DNA of 64,000 bases from Staphylococcus delphini (GTDB taxonomy: Bacteria; Bacillota; Bacilli; Staphylococcales; Staphylococcaceae): assembly GCF_900636325.1 (NCBI RefSeq), contig NZ_LR134263.1:1178001-1242000 (forward strand), read 5' to 3'. The position numbers and the translations under genes were made by a program. This document shows positions 1 to 9,968 of the stretch, piece by piece; position 1 is the first letter of the stretch, and each line of letters opens with the position of its first letter. A model generated the notes under the pieces. It did no database searches. It worked only from the letters and a program-made list of their open reading frames with translations, and had not been told where the DNA came from.

Positions 1-23
1 TAGACGAAATTTATGCTGACTAA
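1..23 (+). CDS. possible 3' end of an upstream gene
   Basis: The frame starting at base 3 reads DEIYAD and then TAA at 21-23, followed by a terminator hairpin. That is what the last codons of a gene cut by the window edge would look like. Seven codons are too few to name it. In related genomes a YlbF-type gene often precedes yhaO, but nothing here can confirm that. Confidence 0.3.
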
Positions 24-43
24 TAAAAATAAATGAATTGAAC

Positions 44-82
44 AAACGGGTTTGAGATGTGATGTCTCAAGCTCGTTTTTTA
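44..82 (+). terminator. rho-independent terminator
   Basis: An AACGGGTTTGAGA arm pairs with TCTCAAGCTCGTT across a seven-base loop, and a run of six T follows. It ends the transcript entering from the left edge, so yhaO at 281 needs its own promoter. Confidence 0.8.
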
Positions 83-280
83 AAAATTCACCGACTTGAT
101 AATGGATTACTTATATTTTTTATCGCAATGATCTTTATGTTCAATTTTACGGTAAAAAAAGTTAACCATTTCAATAATACTTAAATGAGACGCGCTTTAA
201 ATAAGGAAAATATGATAAAATAAATGAATACGAAACATGCATACATAGATGAAATTTGATGATAAAAGGAGAATGCTTGA

Positions 281-1468
281 ATGGTTAAGTTTTTGCATTG
301 TGCAGATTTGCATCTCGATAGTCCATTTGCATCCAAGCGCTATTTAAATCCGACAATTTTGAAGGATGTTGAAAATAGTGCCTACGAAAGTTTTAAAAAT
401 ATTATTGACCTTGCATTGAGAGAAGAGGTCGATTTTGTCATAATTAGTGGAGATTTGTTTGATCAACACAATCGTACGTTAAAGGCGGAAGTGTTTTTAA
501 AATCTCAATTTGAACGTTTGCAGAAAGAACAAATTTTTGTCTACATTGTACATGGGAATCATGATCCTTTATCGGATGAAATTAAAACAAAATGGCCTGA
601 AAATGTGACTGTATTTTCAAATCAGGTCGAAACGTATCAAGCGATTACGAAAACGGGTGAAACAGTGCATCTTCACGGTTTTAGTTATGAAAAACGTGAA
701 AGTTACGAAAATAAAATTGATGCCTATCCGACGAATGAAAATCGCAATGTTGTACATATTGGCGTATTGCACGGGACTTATAGTAAATCTGAAGCTTCAG
801 ATCGTTACACAGAGTTTCGATTGGAAGATTTAAATGCGAAATTATACCATTACTGGGCTTTGGGTCACATTCATTTGAGACAACAACTGAGTGATCTGCC
901 TGAAATTCATTATCCTGGCAATATTCAAGGCCGTCATTTTAAAGAACAAGGTGAAAAAGGTTGTTTAATTGTGGAAGGCGATCATGTTGCGTTAAAGACA
1001 CGTTTTGTGCCAACACAATTCATCCGTTTTGAATCGGCAACGTTAGAGGCGGAAGATATTAGTCAACAAGCGTTATTCGAACTGATTCAAGACTTTAAAG
1101 CGCGTGTCAGACATCAAGGTCGTGCGTTTTATCGATTACAGCTGAATATACGCGGCGATGAAATGATTTCACCTCAAGTATTAGAACAGTTGAAAGTATT
1201 GTCCACAGAATATGAAGAAAATGAACGCCACTTTGTTTTAATTGATGAATGGGACATCCGTTATATTGATATTCGTCAAAAGTCTATTATTCAAGAGTTT
1301 CCTGCAGAATTACTTGAGCAAGATGATGTGTATGAGCGTGCAGTGAAAGATTTGTATATGAATCCGAAAGCCTCAAAATATTTGGAGAGCTATCAACAGC
1401 ATGATCGGAAAGCGTTGGTTGCACGTGCAGAAGCCATCATTGAAGCTGAGTTAAAGGGGGGCAATTAA
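281..1468 (+). CDS. yhaO: SbcD-like metallophosphoesterase, DNA exonuclease YhaO
   Basis: A 395-residue calcineurin-like phosphoesterase. The metal-binding motifs are at the N-terminus: DLHLD at residues 9-13, SGDLFD near 55 and GNHDP near 92, with a later GHIHL. This is the nuclease layout of SbcD/Mre11. The ATG has AAAGGAG just upstream. Three bases separate it from yhaN, the large ATPase expected to be its partner, as SbcC partners SbcD. The pair probably handles DNA ends during repair in the cytoplasm. The operon continues into yhaM, the same order as in Bacillus subtilis. The family assignment is firm; the substrate is inferred. Confidence 0.93.
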   Translation: MVKFLHCADLHLDSPFASKRYLNPTILKDVENSAYESFKNIIDLALREEVDFVIISGDLFDQHNRTLKAEVFLKSQFERLQKEQIFVYIVHGNHDPLSDEIKTKWPENVTVFSNQVETYQAITKTGETVHLHGFSYEKRESYENKIDAYPTNENRNVVHIGVLHGTYSKSEASDRYTEFRLEDLNAKLYHYWALGHIHLRQQLSDLPEIHYPGNIQGRHFKEQGEKGCLIVEGDHVALKTRFVPTQFIRFESATLEAEDISQQALFELIQDFKARVRHQGRAFYRLQLNIRGDEMISPQVLEQLKVLSTEYEENERHFVLIDEWDIRYIDIRQKSIIQEFPAELLEQDDVYERAVKDLYMNPKASKYLESYQQHDRKALVARAEAIIEAELKGGN

Positions 1469-1471
1469 CCG

Positions 1472-4396
1472 ATGAAAATTAAATCAGTTGAAATTTATGG
1501 TTATGGTCAATTTGTCCAACGAAAAGTGGAATTTGATCAATATTTTACGGAGATTTTTGGACAAAATGAAGCAGGTAAATCGACACTTCAAGCATTTATT
1601 CATTCGATTTTATTTGGCTTCCCGACGAAAAAGGAAAGCGAACCACGTCTTGAACCACGTATGGGCAATCATTACGGTGGTCGTGTGACGTTAATTTTAG
1701 ATGACGGTATGGAAGTGGATGTCGAACGTGTTAAAGGGAGTGCCCAAGGGGATGTCAAAGTTTACATGCCTAATGGAACGATTAAAGATGAAACGTGGTT
1801 AAAAGCGCAGTTGAATTACATTAATAAAAAGACGTATCAAGCGATTTTTTCTTTCAACGTGCTTGGCCTTCAAGACATTCATAAGCATATGAGCGAGGTG
1901 CAATTACAAAACTTTTTAATGCAAGCTGGTGCACTCGGTTCTACAGAATTTATCGGTATGCGTGAACTAATTCATCACAAGAAGCAAGAACTTTATAAAA
2001 AGTCAGGTCAAAATCCTGAAATCAATCGTAAAATTGAAGAAGTTCGCCACTTGGAATATCAAATCCGCGAAGAGTCAGCAAAAATGGAATCGTATCAACG
2101 TTTGACGGAAGAACATGAAAAAGCGACACGCCGTCTTGATACATTAAAGCAAAATTTGGGACAATTAACAGCATTGTTTGAAGAAAAACAAAAAGAAGTG
2201 GCTTTAATCGATCAAGTTCAAGAATGGAAAGGATTGGAAGCGGATTTAAATATTGAACCGTTAGAGTTTCCAGAAAAAGGGATTGATCGTTATGAATTGG
2301 CGAAAGTTCAAGTGGATCATCTCGAACGTGATATCGGTTTGCGTGTTGAAAAGCAACAACAATTGCAAAATGAGAATGCACAGTTGTATGTGCCTGAAAA
2401 ATCACTTTATCAAAACTTTGAATCTATTGCGAAACAAGAAGACCGTGTGAAACAGCAAGACATGGAATTGAAACAGAATGAGCGAGAATTCAATCAACAT
2501 GAGATGGAAATTGAAAGTTTGAAGTCTCATATCGGTTGGCAAGAGCTGCATGATGATGTCGATTCAAGCGAAGCACAAAAAAGTTTTGCCAGCGAGACGT
2601 TAAAGCAAAAGCAAGCGCATTTACAAACGTTACAACAACTGAAAAAGACGCAAGATGATTATCAAATTGAAACGGTGTCTTTTGAAGAAGAACTGCAACA
2701 TTTAAATGGCCAGTTAGTGGATGATGAAAACTTCGAAAAGAAAAAAGTCTATGATCAACGCCTATTAGAATTAAAAGAAAAGCGTAATCTGTTTGATAAA
2801 ATGAAGGTATCTTTTGAACAAGAAACAGAACAAAAGGCACAGCAACAACGACGTGTGAGAGGGGCATCACTCTTCCTTGCGATCGTCTCTATTGCGTTTG
2901 CCATCTGGATGTTCGTCACAGAAGCAATGGTGGCAGGTATTGTGTTAACTGTCATGGCTATTGTGTTTATCATTGGGATGACATTATTCCGTTCCAAACC
3001 GGTTGGATATGATACGCAATTTTCTGAAGAACTTGCCCAACTCGAACAAGAAGTCGAACAGTTAGAAGCGGAATATGATTTAGACTTTGATTTATCGACA
3101 CAATATCAGTTGCGTGATCAAATTGCACAACGTCAACAACAATTGGCAATTTTAAAAACTAAAGCGCAACATACAAATACTCAATATGAAGAGACACATA
3201 CGGCATGGACGGATGCGACGAACAAGTTACAACAATTGAAAGCATCACTTTACTTGTCTGAAAATTTGTCAGATGAACTGCTCGTCGATGCGATTCAGAC
3301 GATTCAAAAGATCAAAGACCATCAACAGTATATTGAAAAATTGCATGAAACGTACTTAAAATTAAGTGAATCATTGGAAGCATTTTATACTGAAGCGAAT
3401 GACAAAATTGGTTCAGTATTTCAAGAGTTTGATAGAAATACACTGTTCCATGATGTGGGAGAATGGTTGAAAACAACGAGTCGAGATACGACGCGTCATG
3501 AACATAATACGGAACAATTAAATTTGTTAGAAAATGAACTGAAACATTTGAAGCATCGTTTAAATGAAAATCATCAAGAGATTCAAACATTGTTCGGTGC
3601 GATTGGCGCGTTAGACGAGGAAAGTTATTATAAACATCACGAACGCTATCAACGCTATCATGAACGTTTAGCACGTTTTAATGACTTAACACACTTCCTG
3701 GATAACCAAAACTACGGCTATGAAAAGAGTTCTAAATTAAGTGAGAAAACAACAGCGCAACTTGATGAAGAATATCAAAAGTTGTCTGAACAAATCGATA
3801 CTTACAATGAGCGCTTTTTAGAAGCACAAAGCGAAGTGAGCGACTTATTAGCGCAAATGAATCATATGGAAACAGATGACACGTTAAGACATTTACGCCA
3901 TCAGTACCAACTTTTGAGAAATCAATTGAATGAAAGTGCTGAAGATTGGGCGGCGTTAAGTTATCTCGAAGCATTAGTAGATGAACATATTAAACAAATT
4001 AAAGATAAACGATTGCCGCAAGTTGTAAATATTGCGACAGATATTTATAATGATTTAACGAGCGGTCAATATGTACAAGTGACTTATGCGAATGAGCAAG
4101 TGATGGTGCGTCACCAAGATGGCCAAATGTACCATCCTATTGAATTGAGTCAGTCGACAAAAGAGTTGCTTTACATTGCACTCCGCTTAAGCCTGATTCA
4201 AACATTGAAGCCGTACTATTCGCTACCGATTATTATCGATGACGCGTTTGTACACTTTGATGCTGAACGCAGAGCGAAAATGATGAAATACTTAAGAGGC
4301 ATGTCTGAAGAGTATCAAATTCTTTACTTTACATGTTCGCGTGATACCAATATTCCAGCAAAACAGCTTGTCACGTTAAATAAGATAGATAAATAG
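1472..4396 (+). CDS. yhaN: SbcC/Rad50-like AAA ATPase YhaN
   Basis: A 974-residue SMC-type ATPase. Walker A is at residues 30-38 (GQNEAGKST). Long glutamine- and glutamate-rich coiled coils fill the middle, and the C-terminus holds an LSQSTKELLYIALR signature followed by Walker B (LPIIIDDAFVHFD). Unlike classical SbcC, the centre has two hydrophobic segments at about residues 466-507 flanked by charged coil, so the apex of the coiled coil may touch the membrane. GGGGGC before the ATG serves as ribosome binding site inside the end of yhaO. Expected to work with YhaO in DNA end processing. Confidence 0.92.
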   Translation: MKIKSVEIYGYGQFVQRKVEFDQYFTEIFGQNEAGKSTLQAFIHSILFGFPTKKESEPRLEPRMGNHYGGRVTLILDDGMEVDVERVKGSAQGDVKVYMPNGTIKDETWLKAQLNYINKKTYQAIFSFNVLGLQDIHKHMSEVQLQNFLMQAGALGSTEFIGMRELIHHKKQELYKKSGQNPEINRKIEEVRHLEYQIREESAKMESYQRLTEEHEKATRRLDTLKQNLGQLTALFEEKQKEVALIDQVQEWKGLEADLNIEPLEFPEKGIDRYELAKVQVDHLERDIGLRVEKQQQLQNENAQLYVPEKSLYQNFESIAKQEDRVKQQDMELKQNEREFNQHEMEIESLKSHIGWQELHDDVDSSEAQKSFASETLKQKQAHLQTLQQLKKTQDDYQIETVSFEEELQHLNGQLVDDENFEKKKVYDQRLLELKEKRNLFDKMKVSFEQETEQKAQQQRRVRGASLFLAIVSIAFAIWMFVTEAMVAGIVLTVMAIVFIIGMTLFRSKPVGYDTQFSEELAQLEQEVEQLEAEYDLDFDLSTQYQLRDQIAQRQQQLAILKTKAQHTNTQYEETHTAWTDATNKLQQLKASLYLSENLSDELLVDAIQTIQKIKDHQQYIEKLHETYLKLSESLEAFYTEANDKIGSVFQEFDRNTLFHDVGEWLKTTSRDTTRHEHNTEQLNLLENELKHLKHRLNENHQEIQTLFGAIGALDEESYYKHHERYQRYHERLARFNDLTHFLDNQNYGYEKSSKLSEKTTAQLDEEYQKLSEQIDTYNERFLEAQSEVSDLLAQMNHMETDDTLRHLRHQYQLLRNQLNESAEDWAALSYLEALVDEHIKQIKDKRLPQVVNIATDIYNDLTSGQYVQVTYANEQVMVRHQDGQMYHPIELSQSTKELLYIALRLSLIQTLKPYYSLPIIIDDAFVHFDAERRAKMMKYLRGMSEEYQILYFTCSRDTNIPAKQLVTLNKIDK

Positions 4397-4414
4397 AATG
4401 GGAAGGCGTTAAAA

Positions 4415-5356
4415 ATGAGAAATATTGAAAAGCTACAACCTGGAGACACGGTGGATCACTTCTTTCTCATCCATCGTGCGACTCAAGGCGTAACTGCGCA
4501 AGGTAAAGATTATATGACGCTTCATTTACAAGATAAAAGTGGTGAAGTAGAAGCGAAAGTTTGGACCATTACAAAAGAAGGTATGAACCAATTAAAGCCT
4601 GAACGCATTGTCCACATTAAAGGCGATATGATCAATTACCGCGGTCGCAAACAAATGAAAGTCAATCAATTTCGACTTGCGACTGAAGAAGACGGGTTAC
4701 GTACGCAAGACTTTATTGATGGGGCACCGATGTCTCCTGAAGAAATCAAGGATGCGATGCAAGATTACATTTTCGAAATTGAAAACGCACCGCTACAACG
4801 TGTGACGCGTTATTTACTAAATAAACATGAAGAGAGTTATTTCGTTTATCCAGCAGCAAGTACGCATCACCACAACTTTGTCAGTGGTTTAAGTTATCAC
4901 GTTTTAACGATGTTAGAAATTGCCCGTCAATTATGTATCATTTATCCAGAACTGAACAAAAGTTTGTTGTACAGCGGTATTATTTTACATGACATGGGTA
5001 AGGTGAGAGAGCTGTCCGGTCCGATTGCGACATCATATACATTGGAAGGGAATTTACTCGGGCATATTTCAATCGCTAGTGATGAAGTGGCAGATGCAGC
5101 GCGTGAGTTAAATGTAGATGGTGAAGAGATTTTGTTACTCCGTCATCTCATTTTGTCACATCACGGTAAGTTGGAATATGGCTCACCGAAACTGCCTTAT
5201 GTGAAAGAAGCGGAAATTTTAAACTTTATTGATAACATTGATGCACGTATGAATATGTTCGAAAAAGCGTTTAAGAAGATTGATAAAGGTCAATTCACGG
5301 AGCGCATTTTCGGCTTAGAAGGGCGTCAATTTTATAAACCTGAAAAGTTGGATTAA
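4415..5356 (+). CDS. yhaM: 3'-5' exoribonuclease YhaM
   Basis: A 313-residue protein with an N-terminal OB-fold nucleic-acid-binding part (about residues 12-90) and a C-terminal HD domain whose HHHNF, SYHVL and LHDMGK stretches supply metal ligands. This matches YhaM/Cbf1, a manganese-dependent 3'-5' exoribonuclease that trims short single-stranded RNA ends. GGAAGG precedes the ATG, and 18 bases separate it from yhaN, so it is the last gene of the yhaO-yhaN-yhaM operon. A shared terminator lies between it and the convergent prsA. Confidence 0.93.
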   Translation: MRNIEKLQPGDTVDHFFLIHRATQGVTAQGKDYMTLHLQDKSGEVEAKVWTITKEGMNQLKPERIVHIKGDMINYRGRKQMKVNQFRLATEEDGLRTQDFIDGAPMSPEEIKDAMQDYIFEIENAPLQRVTRYLLNKHEESYFVYPAASTHHHNFVSGLSYHVLTMLEIARQLCIIYPELNKSLLYSGIILHDMGKVRELSGPIATSYTLEGNLLGHISIASDEVADAARELNVDGEEILLLRHLILSHHGKLEYGSPKLPYVKEAEILNFIDNIDARMNMFEKAFKKIDKGQFTERIFGLEGRQFYKPEKLD

Positions 5357-5497
5357 TAAATGTTTTGAAACGCTTATGTGTAGTGTTTCAATAACATTGC
5401 ATCTGATTCACGTTTGAGTTGTTGTCTTTTCCAAAGTGAAACAATTCGAAAAAGCGATTTTCGGGTGAGATGCAATGCAGGTAAGTGTAAAGTGCAT

Positions 5498-5541
5498 AAA
5501 AAGGTGCGGGTACTAAAAAAGCGTCCCGCACCTTTCTTTTT
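5498..5541. terminator. bidirectional terminator between yhaM and prsA
   Basis: A perfect GGTGCGGG/CCCGCACC stem with A-rich and T-rich flanks on both sides. It can stop yhaM transcription from the left and prsA transcription from the right. Confidence 0.85.
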
Positions 5542-5560
5542 TGACATTGTTTTTACGCAA

Positions 5561-6517
5561 TTACATGCCTAATTGACCACCTTGTGATGATTGTTTTTTC
5601 AACGCGTCTGGATTTAAAATATTATCCTCGATGGCTTTTTTCACATCACGATCTTTATAATCCACGTTGTATTCGTCAAGTAATTCTTTGTAAGCGTCTG
5701 TTAAGATTTTAGGGTCTTCTTGTAATTTATTTTGAACGATTTTTTCTTTCAGTTTAGATTTCTCTTTATCAAAATCATCTTCTTTATCTGCGCGAATGAT
5801 ATGGTAACCATATTCCGTTTTCACGACATCTGAAATTTGACCTTCTTTCAATTTGAACAGTGCTTCTTCAAACGGTTTAACCATTTGTCCTTTAATGACA
5901 TAACCTAAGCTACCATTTTTATCTTTTGTTGAATCCATTGACTCTTCTTTTGCGATTTTGTCGAAGTCTTTAGGATTTTTATCGAGTTTTTCTTTAATCT
6001 CATCAATTTTCTTCTTAGCATCTTTGTCTGATAAGCCTTCTTTATCGTCTTTATCTTGTTTCACTTTAATTAAAATATGAGATGCTTTTTTCGAATTCTC
6101 TTTAATTTCTTTATCTGAAACTTTAACTTTTTCATTCAACAACTCTTTTTGGTAACTCACCAATTTACGTTGTTTTTTATAATCGTCAATGGTCATACCT
6201 TGTTGTTTCAATAAGCTTTCAAATTGTTTTTTACCGCCATATTTTTCAATTTCTTCATCAGTTTCTTTATCAATTTGTTTTTGATCGACTTTATCGCCAT
6301 ATTTTTTCTCTAAAATTTTATCCAATAATACTTTAAATGATTGACTAGCGATTTGATCATTACCAATTTCTTTTAAAACGTCTTCAACTTTTACGTCTCC
6401 TGCTTTAGAAGAAATTAAGGTTTGATCTTTTGAAGTTGGGGCATCATTTCCACATGCTCCGAGTAATAATGCACTTGCTGTTATAGGAATAAATAATTTT
6501 TGTATGCCTTTCTTCAT
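5561..6517 (-). CDS. prsA: foldase lipoprotein PrsA (peptidyl-prolyl isomerase)
   Basis: A 318-residue extracytoplasmic chaperone. The start at 6517 (MKKGIQK) is set by AAAGGAG upstream; ten in-frame codons before it have no ribosome site. The signal peptide ends in a lipobox, LLGAC, with the lipidated cysteine at residue 22. A lysine/aspartate-rich SurA-like N-domain is followed by a parvulin domain at roughly residues 140-240 (HILIK, GSLGYV, GYHIIRAD). It folds secreted proteins on the outer face of the membrane. It sits near hpr, hit and ecsAB, the old Bacillus order of secretion-related genes. It ends at a terminator shared with yhaM. Confidence 0.95.
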   Translation of the reverse strand: MKKGIQKLFIPITASALLLGACGNDAPTSKDQTLISSKAGDVKVEDVLKEIGNDQIASQSFKVLLDKILEKKYGDKVDQKQIDKETDEEIEKYGGKKQFESLLKQQGMTIDDYKKQRKLVSYQKELLNEKVKVSDKEIKENSKKASHILIKVKQDKDDKEGLSDKDAKKKIDEIKEKLDKNPKDFDKIAKEESMDSTKDKNGSLGYVIKGQMVKPFEEALFKLKEGQISDVVKTEYGYHIIRADKEDDFDKEKSKLKEKIVQNKLQEDPKILTDAYKELLDEYNVDYKDRDVKKAIEDNILNPDALKKQSSQGGQLGM

Positions 6518-6700
6518 CTTTTGAGCTCCTTTATATGTAATTAACACACATAAATATTACCATAATGTCTTACAGCAACCAACGAAGAAGGGTAAAAATA
6601 CGACTAAAAACTGAGCGTGTGTTCACATTTATAACATTTTTAATGAATAATTATGTTATTTCATGCTAACGATAGTGTAGTATTCGTGCCTTTTCTCAAA

Positions 6701-8518
6701 TTATGAGGATTGTGCATGTGCTGATTTGCGTTGTTCTCTCAATAATAATGATGCGGAAAAACCTACAAGTAGTAAAAATGCCGCAAAATAGAAACCGATT
6801 GCCATGGAGCCTGTCACATCCGTTAAAAATCCCGTGATATACGGTGCGAGAATGGAGGCAGCCATACCGATAAAGTTGTAAACACTAAATGATGTCCCTA
6901 GTACATTTTTAGGTGCATTATCTGCTACGACCGCAATTAACACCGGATTGGTACTAATCTTACCAACGATACCATAACCGATTAATGCATTGTAGAGAAT
7001 CGCGAAATTGTCAAAAAATACTATAGATGCAGTAAAGATAAATGCAAGAGGTAACATGATCATCAATACAGGCTTTCGTCTTCCCAATCGATCTGAAAGC
7101 CAACTAAAGAATAATGACCATGGAATAGCTGCCCATGGTACGAGTGATGCGACAAATGCGACCTGTGCCCCGCTAATGCCTCGTTCTGATTCTAAGTCAT
7201 ATGGCAACCAAGTAATAATCATAAAAAAGCCATAAATTGAACAAAAGATAATGATATACGCTAAAATCAGATTACGATTTTTAAACAAGGTGGACAATTT
7301 AAAAGGTGCTAAGTTGTCTTCTTGTTGCACTTGATGTCGAGGCCGCTCTTTAATGATGCGATACATTAAAAATACAATGATTAAAATAGGGATAACCACA
7401 ATGAAAAAGGGTGTTCGCCAACTCATCCCCATTTCAGAAACAGTAATGCTTGAGATGAAATAACCGATAGATGTTCCGAAAGCCATACCGCTATTAATTA
7501 AAGCACTACCTAATGTAATATTTTTCTCCGGTATTACTTCTGAAGATAACGCATATTGTGGACCATAGAACATCCCTTGAGCTAATCCAACAATGACCCA
7601 TGCGATGACTAATAAGATATAACTCGGCATCAATCCTGTAATCACCATAAAAATGCCAAAAATTAAAAAAGAGAGGACTAATGTTCCCCGGTCTCTACTT
7701 TTATTTATGGACGGATTTCTATTAATAGTGATTAAACCGACGAAAAATAAGAAGGATTAGGATATAAAAATGGATGCTATTGTTTTCATAATTTCATAAA
7801 CTTGCCCTCAGTTCACCTAAATCTCATATAAGATTGCCCAAAAGGCTGAGACTCCTGAGGGAATGCGTGCATACTGCTGACGGTCGCTTCTTTACTTTAA
7901 TAGTGGTTGCTGTTTATCGCAGTAGCTGTCTGACTTCTCAACGTATACACTTTTGAGAAGTCTAGTCAGCCTTGCGGGTGCAGTACGACGAAATCTTTGT
8001 TGAACATATGATTTCTGTACTGCTCCCAAAATCCACAATGAATGGATGCGCTGGGAATCAATAAACGGTGTTCCAAAAGCAGGATTTTCGACAGAACTCC
8101 CGCGATTTCGGCAAAATTTGGAAATCAATTTTGCTCATCGCTCGGTTCTGCTCAAATCCTAAGCGCTTTTGTCACAACCTCCCCTAAGAACGCGAAGCCA
8201 TGAAGGCAATCTAAAGCCACAAATCATAGGGAGGGCAAGTTAAACAAAATAATGTATCAATAGCAACCAAATTTTCTTTCTGCCTATTTTATCTCCCATG
8301 ATACCTGAGGGGATTTGAGTCGCTGTGTAACCAATAAAGAATAAACTGATAATTAAACCTAATTGTGCATTGTTTAGTGTGAATTCAGTTTTAATATGGC
8401 CCATAAGAGAATTTAAAATTGTTCGTGTTGCATAAATGACTAACCAACCTAATGTAAAAACGGCAAACAGTTTCATCCAATAACCTGGCTGAACTTGATT
8501 TACTCTGTCATGATTCAT
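6701..8518 (-). pseudogene. MFS transporter gene split by a non-coding repeat
   Basis: The first 83 or so codons start at 8518 (MNHDRVNQ, GAAGGAGTG upstream) and end inside inserted DNA at 8240. The remaining coding part resumes near 7680 and runs to 6701. The N-part carries two membrane helices and the loop GDKIGRKK typical of major facilitators; the C-part carries about ten helices and a second DRLGRRK loop. Joining the flanks would give GRKKI-L-VLSFLIFG, a smooth facilitator sequence, so the insertion is nearly clean. The family resembles anion:cation symporters, but the substrate cannot be read. The gene should be inactive here; the C-part open frame from 7648 lacks helices 1-2. Confidence 0.85.
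7682..8270. repeat. palindromic non-coding repeat, copy A
   Basis: About 590 bases of sequence that recur, in the opposite orientation and nearly whole, at 57141-57737, and whose two ends recur at 46036-46339. Its end segments are imperfect inverted repeats sharing GCTATTG and AACTTGCCCTC. Inner arms such as AGATTGCC/GGCAATCT and GACTTCTCAA/TTGAGAAGTC make it fold on itself. No sensible reading frame runs through it. It behaves like a miniature, non-autonomous mobile element, here inserted in a transporter gene. Confidence 0.8.
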
Positions 8519-8686
8519 GACCATCACTCCTTCAAAAACTTTCACTTAAAGGGTAACGAATCATGTAGAACTGAGCATTATCAAAGCTACCAATTTTTAC
8601 GTCACTTTTTAATCATTTTAGCCAAATTTTGATAAGACAGTATACAAATAAGTAGGGGGTCTGGTTGCTTTTATTGAGATAAAACA

Positions 8687-8727
8687 AAAAAGACTGATAC
8701 ATTTCAAAAAGCGAAAATGTATCAGCC
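8687..8727 (-). terminator. terminator of the DUF3267 gene
   Basis: On the minus strand CTGATACATTT pairs with AAATGTATCAG and TCTTTTTTG follows. The stop codon of the gene at 8722 lies in the upstream arm. Confidence 0.8.
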
Positions 8728-9288
8728 GATATTAATATGCTTGGAATGTTCATTGTGTACTAACAATAGGAAACCATTTTGATGTTCTTCAACGTAATGC
8801 CCTTGACGAACTGAAAGGATGACTTTTAAGTAGAGTATGTCCATCACAGAATAGCCAGCATTTAAAGCTAATAAAAACATAAAGTAATGACCATACTCCG
8901 GGTTTGCGTGTGCTACAAGAATACAAATGATGGTAATCACAATCAGTGGCATCATGAGACATATACAAAAATAAGACTTGCGTATTGGACGGTCAAGATA
9001 AATATTGTATAGTGGCAACCACGATTGACGTAATAACTTGTGAGCTCTTAAATATTTCAAGTAAGGCAATACCGTCAGAATATGAATAAGTTTGTGAACG
9101 GGATATAAAAATAACATTAAGACAATAAACAATAGAAAGTTTTGATCTGTAAATGGTACATCAGAATAATAATGAAACATTTCAAAACTTACAAAAAATG
9201 TGATAACAACCGTTACAAAACTTATAAAAGCAATACGAGGTAAACCAAATCTTGAATGGACATCAATTGAACGCAAACAGTTTAACAT
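8722..9288 (-). CDS. DUF3267 family membrane protein
   Basis: A 188-residue integral membrane protein with four hydrophobic segments (about residues 17-38, 48-70, 108-128 and 133-152). The motif PVHKLIH in the second one corresponds to the conserved HExxH-like position of the DUF3267 family, here changed to HKLIH, so metal-protease activity looks unlikely. The ATG at 9288 has AAAGGAGC upstream. It lies downstream of hpr on the same strand, a position it also holds in other staphylococci. Function unknown. Confidence 0.75.
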   Translation of the reverse strand: MLNCLRSIDVHSRFGLPRIAFISFVTVVITFFVSFEMFHYYSDVPFTDQNFLLFIVLMLFLYPVHKLIHILTVLPYLKYLRAHKLLRQSWLPLYNIYLDRPIRKSYFCICLMMPLIVITIICILVAHANPEYGHYFMFLLALNAGYSVMDILYLKVILSVRQGHYVEEHQNGFLLLVHNEHSKHINIG

Positions 9289-9336
9289 TTACAAGCTCCT
9301 TTGCTATCAGTAATATAACGTATTATCTACCTGAAA

Positions 9337-9867
9337 TTACTGTTCGTCAAGCAAATTTTCTCGAATATGACTTTGACATAAATTCACGTCATTTATAAAG
9401 TCTTTACCATGCAATTTAGCAACGAGATAATGCACATCACTAAAGCTTGGAAGGTGGAACATTTCAGTTTGGAAATCTTTTGAAGCATTGTAGATTTTAT
9501 TTTGTGTTTCATCATATTGTTCGAAAATTTCATCTACTAAAGCTTTACCTTTATCCGTTAAAGTAATGTACGTATTCCTCTTATCGTTGTGATCTTTTTC
9601 CATGTTCAGCAATGCTTGTTGTTCTAGGCGTTTTGCAAAATTGTATGCAGTTGAAACGTGCATCACCCCGTATTTAGAAATATCTGAAATAGTTGCGCGA
9701 CCAAAAGCGTAAAGTGTTAATAAAATCAGATGCTCATTCATGGCGATACCCGATTTTTTTAACCAACGTTGCCAATCACTTTCGGCATTTTTCCATAGAA
9801 CTTTAGATAACATGGCAATTTTATGTGTGTAAAGCATTCCCTCAATTTGTGATTGTCTGTCATTCAT
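9337..9867 (-). CDS. hpr: MarR-family regulator Hpr (ScoC)
   Basis: A 176-residue winged-helix DNA-binding protein of the MarR/Hpr type. The start at 9867 (MNDRQSQIEG) follows AAAGGAG; earlier in-frame codons overlap the preceding terminator. The recognition region reads SDISKYGVMHVSTAYNFAKRLE with a wing at KDHNDKRNTYI. In Bacillus the homologue represses extracellular protease and peptide transport genes. Its place between ytxH and prsA is the conserved order. The staphylococcal regulon is not shown by the sequence. Confidence 0.88.
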   Translation of the reverse strand: MNDRQSQIEGMLYTHKIAMLSKVLWKNAESDWQRWLKKSGIAMNEHLILLTLYAFGRATISDISKYGVMHVSTAYNFAKRLEQQALLNMEKDHNDKRNTYITLTDKGKALVDEIFEQYDETQNKIYNASKDFQTEMFHLPSFSDVHYLVAKLHGKDFINDVNLCQSHIRENLLDEQ

Positions 9868-9893
9868 AATACTAGACTCCTTTCTTAGACTAT

Positions 9894-9926
9894 AAAAAAG
9901 CATGATACTGTATTGTACCATGCTTT
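9894..9926 (-). terminator. terminator between ytxH and hpr
   Basis: On the minus strand AAAGCATGGTAC pairs with GTATCATGCTTT, followed by a T run. It separates the ytxH transcript from hpr, which starts 27 bases further on. Confidence 0.7.
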
Positions 9927-9968
9927 AACGTCATTATATCGAATAAAGTTCTTTCAAACACTAAAAAG

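Noticed and set aside
5390..5480. Weak inverted pair TTGCATCT/AGATGCAA between yhaM and prsA
   Set aside because: The arms are short and 70 bases apart, and the strong terminator at 5498 accounts for the region.
7892..8128. 78-codon frame on the minus strand
   Set aside because: It lies wholly inside repeat copy A, and the matching positions of copy C (57169-57378) read differently; there is no sign of a kept protein.
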